NCBI GenBank assembly: GCA_937872715.1
Contig: CALMTJ010000216.1
Location: forward strand, 1-5,037
Source of the DNA: an uncultured Methylobacteriaceae bacterium
GTDB taxonomy: Bacteria; Pseudomonadota; Alphaproteobacteria; Rhizobiales; Beijerinckiaceae
DNA length: 5,037 bases
Direction of reading: 5' to 3'
Positions 1 through 5,037 of this stretch are shown piece after piece; positions within the stretch are counted from its first letter, which is position 1; each line of letters starts with the position of its first letter. The notes below the pieces were generated by a model that was given only the letters and a program-made list of their open reading frames with translations, had not been told where the DNA came from and made no database searches. The translations under genes were made by a program, and so were the position numbers.

Positions 1-62
1 GTGTCGTGGGCGGACAGGCGGTAGCCGGCGGCCTCTGCTTCCGGCGCGAGCGCGAAGGCCAT
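1..62 (-). CDS. birA: Biotin--[acetyl-CoA-carboxylase] ligase, N-terminal fragment (continues past the left edge)
   Basis: Only the first 20 codons and two bases of the next are present, reading MAFALAPEAEAAGYRLSAHD. The ATG at 62-60 follows the nuoN stop with no spacer (TGA then ATG), which suggests co-transcription and translational coupling. A short start leading into an A-G-Y-R-L segment and then a residue pair like H-D resembles the opening of biotin protein ligases in Hyphomicrobiales, where birA commonly follows nuoN. The family attaches biotin to the carrier domain of carboxylases in the cytoplasm. If the identification is right, the catalytic domain begins almost at once, so there is no room for the N-terminal DNA-binding domain of the E. 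coli repressor-type BirA (inference). The fragment is too short for a motif-based proof: the family's nucleotide-binding loop would lie beyond the window. The call rests on N-terminal resemblance plus gene order. Confidence 0.65.
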   Translation of the reverse strand, partial: MAFALAPEAEAAGYRLSAHD

Positions 63-1502
63 TCAGAAGAGCGAGCGGGCGGCCCGCTCGGCCGCCGATA
101 CGAGGGGCGCGGGCACAATCCAGAACAGCAGGACGACGGCGCTGCAGGCGATGAGGACGGCCTCGACGCCGGCCGGCATGCGCTCGAAGGCGCCCCTCGG
201 CTCGTCGAAATACATCACCTTGACGATGCGGATGTAATAGAAGGCGCCGATCACGCTCGTGACCACCCCGATGACCGCCAGGGTGAACAGGCCCGCGTTG
301 ATCGCCGCCATGAACACGTAGAGCTTCGCGAAGAAGCCGGCCATGATCGGGATGCCGGCCAGCGAGAACATGATGGCGAGCAGGCAGAAGCCCCGCCAGG
401 GATGCGTCCATCCCATGCCGGCCAGTTCGTCCACGGTCTCGACGTAGCGGTCGCCGCGCCGCATCCCGAGGATCACCGCGAAGGCGCCGAGCGTCATGGC
501 GAGATAGATCGCCATGTAGACGATGACGCCCTGTATCCCCTCCGGCGTCCCGGCCGCGAGGCCGATCAGCGCGTAGCCGACATTGCCGATGGAGGAATAG
601 GCCATCAGCCGCTTGATGTTCCTCTGGCCGATGGCCGCGAAGGACCCGAGCGCCATCGACAGGATGGAGATGAAGATGATGATCTGCTGCCAGGAATGCA
701 GCACCTCCGGGAAGGCGCCGATGAAGACGCGGATCGCCATGGAAATGGCCGCGACCTTCGGGGCGGAGGCGAAGAAGGCCGTGACGGGCGTCGGCGCCCC
801 CTCGTAGACGTCCGGCGTCCACATGTGGAACGGCACGGCCGACATCTTGAAGGCGACCCCCGCCGCCACGAACACGATGCCGAGGATCAGGCCGATCGGC
901 GCCTCGCCCCGCACGGTCTCGGCGATGGCCGGGAAGGAGATCGTGCCGGTGAAGCCGTAGACCAGGGAGGCGCCGTAGAGCAGCATCCCGGAGGAGAGCG
1001 CGCCGAGGACGAAGTACTTGAGGCCGGCCTCGGTCGAGCGCGCGTCGTCCCGGTGGATGGCCGCGATGACGTAGGCGGCGAGGCTCTGGAGCTCGAGCCC
1101 GAGATAAAGGGCGACGAGGTCGTTCGCCGACACCATCATCATCATGCCGATCGTGCAGAGCAGGATCAGGATGGGATACTCGAAGCGGGCGAAGCGCTCG
1201 CGCCGCATATAGTCGGCGGAGAGCGCGATCGTCGCGCCGGAGGCGAGCAGCACCAGCGCCTTCATGTATTTGGAGAAGCCGTCGCCGATGAAGGAGCCGC
1301 CGAGCGTCGTCGTGCGGCCGGGCGGCTGCAGCGCGACCGCCGCGAGCGCGATCGCGAGGATCGCGAAGGCGCCCGTGCCGACGAGGACGCTCCCGCGCTC
1401 GCCCCGCCAGGCGCCGACCAGCACGAGGGCCAGCGCCCCGAGCGCCAGGATGATCTCGGGGAGCGCCGGCCCGAAGGCGGAGGAGGCGAAGGGGAGGTTC
1501 AT
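63..1502 (-). CDS. nuoN: NADH-quinone oxidoreductase subunit N (complex I antiporter-like subunit)
   Basis: NuoN is the antiporter-like membrane subunit of complex I that lies nearest the quinone site of the three, in the inner membrane. The protein has 479 residues, the usual length, and is almost wholly hydrophobic with about 14 predicted membrane helices. Key residues seen: Glu137 in LYLGLELQS (helix 5), Lys162, Lys219 in VAFKMSAVPFHMWTPD (helix 7), Lys249 in SAPKV (helix 8) and Lys393 in GFFAKLYVF (helix 12). By my alignment these match E. coli Glu133, Lys158, Lys217, Lys247 and Lys395. The start MNLPF at 1502 is chosen because the family begins just ahead of the APALPE-like helix. An in-frame ATG at 1610 would add 36 residues encoded by an intergenic repeat and is rejected. 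No clear Shine-Dalgarno sequence precedes the chosen start. The gene lies 178 bases after nuoM and its stop touches the birA start. Confidence 0.97.
   Translation of the reverse strand: MNLPFASSAFGPALPEIILALGALALVLVGAWRGERGSVLVGTGAFAILAIALAAVALQPPGRTTTLGGSFIGDGFSKYMKALVLLASGATIALSADYMRRERFARFEYPILILLCTIGMMMMVSANDLVALYLGLELQSLAAYVIAAIHRDDARSTEAGLKYFVLGALSSGMLLYGASLVYGFTGTISFPAIAETVRGEAPIGLILGIVFVAAGVAFKMSAVPFHMWTPDVYEGAPTPVTAFFASAPKVAAISMAIRVFIGAFPEVLHSWQQIIIFISILSMALGSFAAIGQRNIKRLMAYSSIGNVGYALIGLAAGTPEGIQGVIVYMAIYLAMTLGAFAVILGMRRGDRYVETVDELAGMGWTHPWRGFCLLAIMFSLAGIPIMAGFFAKLYVFMAAINAGLFTLAVIGVVTSVIGAFYYIRIVKVMYFDEPRGAFERMPAGVEAVLIACSAVVLLFWIVPAPLVSAAERAARSLF
72..90. repeat. Perfect 9-bp palindrome at the 3' end of nuoN
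   Basis: CGAGCGGGC at 72-80 is the exact reverse complement of GCCCGCTCG at 82-90, with one base between them. It lies inside the last codons of nuoN (the Glu-Arg-Ala-Ala-Arg-Ser part of the C-terminus), just ahead of the TGA/ATG junction with birA. In RNA it could form a short, very GC-rich hairpin with 6 to 8 pairs after allowing for a loop. No run of U follows, so it is not a convincing intrinsic terminator. A chance palindrome from GCC/CGC codons in Ala-Arg repeats is a fair alternative. Confidence 0.5.
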
Positions 1503-1528
1503 GGAGACGTCAGGCCTGGCCGCGGGCT

Positions 1529-1582
1529 CTTCTCCCCTTGCGGGAGAAGGTGGCGCGGCGAAGCCGCGACGGATGAGGGGTG
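1529..1582. repeat. Palindromic intergenic repeat, unit A (nuoM-nuoN gap)
   Basis: This 54-base unit holds two internal hairpins. CTTCTCCC at 1529-1536 pairs with GGGAGAAG at 1542-1549 around a five-base loop. CGCGGC at 1554-1559 pairs with GCCGCG at 1563-1568 around GAA. It ends in GGATGAGGGGTG at 1571-1582. The composition (a CCCTCATCC-like end, a GC palindrome, then a TTCTCCCC/GGGGAGAA hairpin) is the style of dispersed extragenic palindromic repeats that I know from many Hyphomicrobiales genomes. That family link is from memory. The unit starts 26 bases upstream of the nuoN start codon in the transcript and pairs with an inverted partner at 1608-1663. Confidence 0.8.
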
Positions 1583-1607
1583 ACGCGCCACGGCGACGGT
1601 GAGGGCG

Positions 1608-1663
1608 CACCCCTCATCCGGTCGCGCTGCCGCGCGACTCGACCTCTCCCCCAAGGGGAGAAG
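1608..1663. repeat. Palindromic intergenic repeat, unit B (inverted partner of unit A)
   Basis: This unit is an inverted, diverged copy of unit A. CACCCCTCATCC at 1608-1619 is the exact reverse complement of 1571-1582, and AAGGGGAGAAG at 1653-1663 is the exact reverse complement of 1529-1539. The middle differs but keeps the same layout: GTCGCGC at 1621-1627 pairs with GCGCGAC at 1632-1638 around TGCC, and CTCCCC at 1646-1651 pairs with GGGGAG at 1655-1660. The two units are separated by 25 bases (1583-1607), so the transcript could fold either as separate small hairpins or as one long imperfect stem. The unit ends 17 bases from the nuoM stop codon. No U-tract is present to support transcription termination. 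Confidence 0.78.
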
Positions 1664-1680
1664 CGGAACCGGAACGCCCG

Positions 1681-3186
1681 TCACGGCAGGCCGGCCGTCT
1701 TCACGGCCGCCATGGCGCTCGCGACGCCCCGGATCAGCCCTTCGGTCGGCGGTGCGAAGGTGTCGAGGATCGCACCCGGCTGGACGCCGTAATAGATGAC
1801 GAGGAGCACGAGCGGAACCAGCGTCACGAGTTCGCGTGGCGTGAGGTCGCCCATCGCGGCGAGTTGCGGCTTGTCGAGCTTGCCGTAGACGATGCGGGCG
1901 TAGAGCCAGAGCGCATAGGCGGCGGACAGGACGACGCCGAAGGCGGAGAAGAACCCGACCCAGGGGTTGGCCCGGAAGCCGCCCATCATGGTCAGGAACT
2001 CGCCGACGAAGCCCGAGGTGCCCGGCAGCCCGACATTGCCCATGGTGAAGATCAGGAAGGCGACGGCGTAGAGCGGCATGCGGTTCACGAGGCCGCCATA
2101 GGCGGAGATCTCGCGCGTATGCATCCGGTCGTAGACGACCCCGACGCACAGGAACAGGGCGCCGGAGACCAGCCCGTGCGACACCATCTGGAACATCGCG
2201 CCCTGGATGCCCTGCGGGTTCATGGAGAACAGGCCCATGGTGACGAAGCCCATATGCGCCACGGACGAGTAGGCGATAAGCTTCTTCATGTCCTGCTGCA
2301 TGAGCGCGACGAGCGAAGTGTAGATGATCGCCACGACCGAGAGCGCGAAGACGAGAGGCTGGAAGTAGAGCGACGCGTCCGGGAACATGGGAAGCGAGAA
2401 GCGGATGAAGCCGTAGCCGCCCATCTTGAGGAGGATGCCGGCCAGGATGACCGAACCCGCGGTCGGCGCCTCGACATGGGCGTCCGGCAGCCAGGTATGG
2501 ACCGGCCACATCGGCATCTTCACGGCGAGCGAGGCGAAGAAGGCGAGCCAGAGCCAGAACTGCATGTTCGCCGGAAACCGGTGGGCGAGCAGCGCCTGGA
2601 TGTCCGTCGTGCCGGCATGCCAGTACATCGCGATGATCGCGAGCAGCATAAGGACGGAGCCGAGCAGCGTGTAGAGGAAGAACTTGAACGCGGCATAGAC
2701 CCGCCGCTTGCCGCCCCAGACGCCGATGATCAGGAACATCGGCATCAGGCCGGCTTCGAAGAACAGATAGAAGAGAACGAGGTCGCCGGCCGCGAAGACG
2801 CCGATCATGGTCGTCTCGAGCACCAGGAAGCAGACGTAATACGCCTTTACGCGGGTCGCGATCGGCTCCCACGAGGCCAGGATGCAGAACGGCATCAGGA
2901 AGGTCGTGAGGAGGACGAACGGCATCGCGAAGCCGTCGACCGTGAGCTTGAAGCGGATCGACTGGGCGAGCCAGGCGTGGCTCTCCGTCAGCTGGAACGC
3001 GGAGGTGGAGGCGTCGAACCGGCTCCAGGCCCAGAGGGACAGGAGGAAGGTCACGACCGTGGTGGCGAGCGCCGCCGAGCGCGCGTTCGAGCGCACATGC
3101 GCGTCCTCGCCCTGCAAGGTCAGGATGAAGGCCGCCCCGACCAGCGGGACGATGAGCAAGCCGGACAGGATGCCGAGGCCGAACAT
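1681..3186 (-). CDS. nuoM: NADH-quinone oxidoreductase subunit M (complex I antiporter-like subunit)
   Basis: NuoM is the middle antiporter-like subunit of the complex I membrane arm and carries one of the proposed proton channels. The protein has 501 residues, normal for the family, with about 14 membrane helices. Key residues seen: Glu144 in FYLFFEAGLMPMF (helix 5), Lys223 in LAVKMPMWPVHTWLPDAH (helix 7), Lys254 in GILLKMGGYGF (helix 8) and Glu396 in SGFVGEFLTM (helix 12). They correspond by alignment to E. coli Glu144, Lys234, Lys265 and Glu407; the last three share a constant offset of 11. Glu rather than Lys in helix 12 separates NuoM from NuoL and NuoN. The ATG at 3186 is firm: an in-frame TAG lies seven codons upstream with no other ATG or GTG between. 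A weak GGAAAG ribosome-site candidate precedes it. The gene sits 142 bases after nuoL. Confidence 0.98.
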   Translation of the reverse strand: MFGLGILSGLLIVPLVGAAFILTLQGEDAHVRSNARSAALATTVVTFLLSLWAWSRFDASTSAFQLTESHAWLAQSIRFKLTVDGFAMPFVLLTTFLMPFCILASWEPIATRVKAYYVCFLVLETTMIGVFAAGDLVLFYLFFEAGLMPMFLIIGVWGGKRRVYAAFKFFLYTLLGSVLMLLAIIAMYWHAGTTDIQALLAHRFPANMQFWLWLAFFASLAVKMPMWPVHTWLPDAHVEAPTAGSVILAGILLKMGGYGFIRFSLPMFPDASLYFQPLVFALSVVAIIYTSLVALMQQDMKKLIAYSSVAHMGFVTMGLFSMNPQGIQGAMFQMVSHGLVSGALFLCVGVVYDRMHTREISAYGGLVNRMPLYAVAFLIFTMGNVGLPGTSGFVGEFLTMMGGFRANPWVGFFSAFGVVLSAAYALWLYARIVYGKLDKPQLAAMGDLTPRELVTLVPLVLLVIYYGVQPGAILDTFAPPTEGLIRGVASAMAAVKTAGLP

Positions 3187-3196
3187 CAGCGGGATC

Positions 3197-3202
3197 TTTC
3201 CG
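3197..3202 (-). promoter_or_regulatory. Weak Shine-Dalgarno candidate for nuoM
   Basis: On the coding strand the bases GGAAAG lie ten bases before the nuoM ATG. This is the only purine-rich stretch in the 27 bases between the palindromic repeat and the start codon. It matches the GGAGG consensus only partly. Confidence 0.4.
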
Positions 3203-3213
3203 GTCTACAACGC

Positions 3214-3307
3214 TCCTCATGCTGAGGTGCTGGCCGCAGGCCAGCCTCGAAGCACGCGAGACGAGGTGCGTCCTTCGAGGCCGCTTCGCGGCACCTCAGG
3301 ATGAGGA
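3214..3307. repeat. Cloverleaf-like palindromic intergenic repeat (nuoL-nuoM gap)
   Basis: This 94-base element is bounded by 17-base inverted ends, 3214-3230 (TCCTCATGCTGAGGTGC) and 3291-3307, that match with a single mismatch at 3221. Inside are three further stems. CTGGCC at 3230-3235 pairs with GGCCAG at 3239-3244 around GCA. CCTCGAAG at 3245-3252 pairs with CTTCGAGG at 3273-3280 and encloses a smaller GCAC/GTGC pairing. GCCGC at 3280-3284 pairs with GCGGC at 3288-3292 around TTC. The arms meet end to end, so the RNA or single-stranded DNA could fold as a cloverleaf. The CTTCGAGG and CACCTCAGGATGAGG strings are familiar from dispersed palindromic repeats in Hyphomicrobiales (from memory). 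It differs from the repeats between nuoM and nuoN. No U-tract follows. Confidence 0.82.
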
Positions 3308-3328
3308 CAGGAGACGATGGAGAGATCG

Positions 3329-5037
3329 TCACCGCCCTCCCCCGGTCACGAGATACCAGGACAGGATCGCCGCGACGCCGATCAGCATCACGAAGGCGTA
3401 ATGGTAGACGTAGCCGGTCTGAAGCCGGACGACGCCCCGGGTCACGTCGACCACGCGGGCCGAGATGCCGTCCGGGCCGAGCCGGTCGATGACCGCCCCA
3501 TCACCCTGCTTCCAGAGGAAGCGGCCCAGCCATTTCGCGCCGCGCACGAACACGGCGTCGTAGATCTCGTCCACGTACCACTTGTTGAGCAGGAACCGGT
3601 AGAGGATCGGCTGCTGCCCGGCCAAAGCGGCCGGAAGCCGCGGGTTGCGGATATACATCCAGAACGCGAGGAGGAAGCCCGCGACCAGCATGATGAAGGG
3701 CAGCCAGCCGACGAGCGCCGGCGCGTGGTGCATCTCCTCGAAGACGTGGTTCTGGCCGGCGGACAGCGACTCGCGCCAGAAATGCTCGGCCTCGTGCCCG
3801 ATGAAATAGCGCGAGAAGACGATGCCGGAGAAGAGCGCGCCGACCGCCAGCACGGCCAGCGGGATCGTCATCACGAGCGGGCTCTCGTGCGGCTGGTGAT
3901 GGCCGTCGCCGTGGCCGTGGCCGTGTTCCAAGTCGGAGCGCGAGGCGGGCTCGATGTCGTGGCCCTTGCTGTCATGCGCCACGCCCTCGTGGTGCCCCGG
4001 CGCGCCGTCGGCCTGGTTCGACGCATCGTGCGCCGTGAGGTGCTCGCCGGCCGCACCGCCCCAGCGGGCGCGCTGCTCGAAGGTCATGAAGAACAGCCGC
4101 CAAGAGTAGAAGGACGTCATGAAGGCGGCCACGACCGTCGCCAGGAACGCGAAGGCGTGGCCCGGCCTGTCGGACACGTAGGCCGCCTCGATGATCGCGT
4201 CCTTGGAGTAGTAGCCTGCCGTGCCCGGGAATCCGATCAGCGCCAGCGTGCCGATCGCCATCATGGCGGCCGTGAACGGGATGTGACGGCGGAGCGCGCC
4301 CATGTTCCGCATGTCCTGCTCGTGGTGCATCGCGTGGATGACGGAGCCGGCGCCGAGGAACAGGAGCGCCTTGAAGAAGGCGTGCGTGAACAGGTGGAAG
4401 ATGCCGGCCCCGTAGGCGCCGACCCCGAGCGCCACGAACATGTAGCCGAGCTGCGAGCAGGTCGAGTAGGCGATCACGCGCTTGATGTCGTTCTGCACGA
4501 GCCCGACGGTCGCGGCGAAGAAGGCCGTCGTGCCGCCGATGGCGGTCACGACCGAGAGCGCGTCCGGCGACAGGTCGAAGAGCGGCGACAGGCGCGCCAC
4601 CATGAACACGCCGGCCGTCACCATCGTGGCGGCATGGATCAGCGCCGAGACCGGCGTCGGACCCTCCATCGCGTCGGGCAGCCAAGTGTGCAGCAGGAAC
4701 TGCGCCGACTTGCCCATGGCGCCCATGAACAGGAGCAGGCAGGCGAGCGTCACCGCGTTCCAGTCCCGGCCGAGGAAGTGGAAGCTCGCGTCCTTCACCT
4801 CGGCCGCGCGCGGCAGGATGTCCTCGAAGGCGACGGATTTGAACAGGACGAAGACCAGGAAGATGCCGAGCGCGAAGCCGAAATCGCCGACACGGTTGAC
4901 GATGAAGGCCTTCATGGCGGCGGCGTTGGCGGACGGCTTCTCGTACCAGAAGCCGATCAGAAGGTAGGAGGCGAGGCCGACCCCCTCCCAGCCGAAGAAC
5001 ATCTGCACGAGGTTGTCGGCCGTCACCAGCATCAGCA
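3329..5037 (-). CDS. nuoL: NADH-quinone oxidoreductase subunit L, 5'-truncated by the window edge
   Basis: NuoL is the most distal antiporter-like subunit of complex I and carries the long lateral helix that runs along NuoM and NuoN. The 569 codons present lack roughly the first 125-130 residues; the frame is open to the right edge, so the ATG at 5032 is internal. Counting from that Met, I see Glu16 in FFGWEGVGL (helix 5), Asp50 in NRVGDFG, Lys108 in MGKSAQFLLHTWLPDAMEG (helix 7), His133 in ALIHAATMVTAG, His213, His217 and Lys221 in HLFTHAFFKALLFL (helix 8), and Lys277-Asp278 in GYYSKDAI (helix 12). These match E. coli Glu144, Asp178, Lys229, His254, His334, His338, Lys342 and Lys399-Asp400. 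The C-terminal part after about residue 470 fits the lateral helix and the last membrane helix. A histidine-rich loop interrupts the second half. Confidence 0.98.
   Translation of the reverse strand, partial: LMLVTADNLVQMFFGWEGVGLASYLLIGFWYEKPSANAAAMKAFIVNRVGDFGFALGIFLVFVLFKSVAFEDILPRAAEVKDASFHFLGRDWNAVTLACLLLFMGAMGKSAQFLLHTWLPDAMEGPTPVSALIHAATMVTAGVFMVARLSPLFDLSPDALSVVTAIGGTTAFFAATVGLVQNDIKRVIAYSTCSQLGYMFVALGVGAYGAGIFHLFTHAFFKALLFLGAGSVIHAMHHEQDMRNMGALRRHIPFTAAMMAIGTLALIGFPGTAGYYSKDAIIEAAYVSDRPGHAFAFLATVVAAFMTSFYSWRLFFMTFEQRARWGGAAGEHLTAHDASNQADGAPGHHEGVAHDSKGHDIEPASRSDLEHGHGHGDGHHQPHESPLVMTIPLAVLAVGALFSGIVFSRYFIGHEAEHFWRESLSAGQNHVFEEMHHAPALVGWLPFIMLVAGFLLAFWMYIRNPRLPAALAGQQPILYRFLLNKWYVDEIYDAVFVRGAKWLGRFLWKQGDGAVIDRLGPDGISARVVDVTRGVVRLQTGYVYHYAFVMLIGVAAILSWYLVTGGGR
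3884..4057 (-). other. Histidine-rich hydrophilic loop within NuoL
   Basis: This stretch encodes about 58 residues between two membrane segments of NuoL (residues 326-383 counted from the internal Met at 5032). It contains 12 histidines plus many Asp, Glu and Gly residues, with the densest run HGHGHGDGHHQPHE near its end. The DNA for the His-Gly run holds a short tandem of GTGGCC on the plus strand at 3911-3925. Membrane helices resume at once after it with SPLVMTIPLAVLAV. A shorter His-rich loop at this site is common in alphaproteobacterial NuoL (from memory); its function is unknown to me. Confidence 0.75.

Noticed and set aside
6..1583. Open frame of 525 codons on the plus strand, antisense to nuoN
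   Set aside because: It is rich in Arg, Asp, Glu, Gly and His in the pattern produced by reading GC-rich membrane-protein codons backwards. It has no recognisable domain and runs over nuoN and half of the repeat.
1503..1610. Extended nuoN start at the upstream ATG at 1610
   Set aside because: The extra 36 residues are encoded by the palindromic repeat, are Arg/Pro-rich, and precede the normal NuoN N-terminus.
1529..1663. Intrinsic terminator between nuoM and nuoN
   Set aside because: The hairpins are strong, but no U-tract follows on the minus strand and the downstream gene belongs to the same complex. A processing or partial attenuation role remains possible.
1499..3220. Open frame of 573 codons on the minus strand, overlapping nuoM in another frame
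   Set aside because: It is longer than nuoM itself, but its product is an Arg/His/Pro-rich out-of-frame reading. The nuoM frame carries all conserved complex I motifs.
1864..3225. Open frame of 453 codons on the plus strand, antisense to nuoM
   Set aside because: It has the same charged, low-complexity shadow composition and no family resemblance. High GC makes stop codons rare in this frame.
3972..4685. Open frame of 237 codons on the minus strand within nuoL
   Set aside because: It is an out-of-frame Arg-rich shadow of nuoL with no independent support.
3329..5037. Mrp-type Na+/H+ antiporter operon (mrpA/mrpD) instead of complex I
   Set aside because: The three consecutive antiporter-like genes match NuoL, NuoM and NuoN in order, length and signature residues. 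NuoL has the lateral-helix C-terminus, and the small Mrp subunits are absent.

Overview
The window is a piece of the respiratory complex I (proton-translocating NADH:quinone oxidoreductase) operon, read entirely on the minus strand. In transcription order, from right to left, it holds the 3' part of nuoL, complete nuoM, complete nuoN and the first 20 codons of a gene best read as birA (biotin protein ligase). The DNA is very GC-rich, with strong third-position G/C bias. The order nuoL-nuoM-nuoN-birA, the protein sequences and the style of the intergenic palindromic repeats all point to an alphaproteobacterium, most likely of the order Hyphomicrobiales (Rhizobiales). I cannot name a genus with confidence.

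Layout from the left edge: birA start (1-62), directly abutting nuoN (63-1502, 479 codons). A 178-base gap (1503-1680) contains two copies of a palindromic repeat in inverted orientation. Then nuoM (1681-3186, 501 codons), a 142-base gap (3187-3328) filled mostly by a different palindromic repeat that can fold like a cloverleaf, and nuoL (3329 to the right edge, its N-terminal ~125-130 residues outside the window). No gene-free stretch exceeds 300 bases.

NuoL, NuoM and NuoN are the three antiporter-like membrane subunits that form the distal proton-pumping arm of complex I. Each has the charged residues expected of a working proton channel: a glutamate in transmembrane helix 5, lysines in helices 7 and 8, and a lysine or glutamate in helix 12. 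I see no frameshift or missing key residue, so the pump arm appears intact as far as it is covered. NuoL carries a long histidine-rich hydrophilic loop.

The main points of interest are the intergenic repeats. The two nuo junctions carry two unrelated palindromic repeat families, placed at nearly the same distance from the flanking stop and start codons. I see no undescribed system here; the coding content is ordinary core metabolism. No promoter, tRNA, rRNA, CRISPR array or insertion sequence was recognised.
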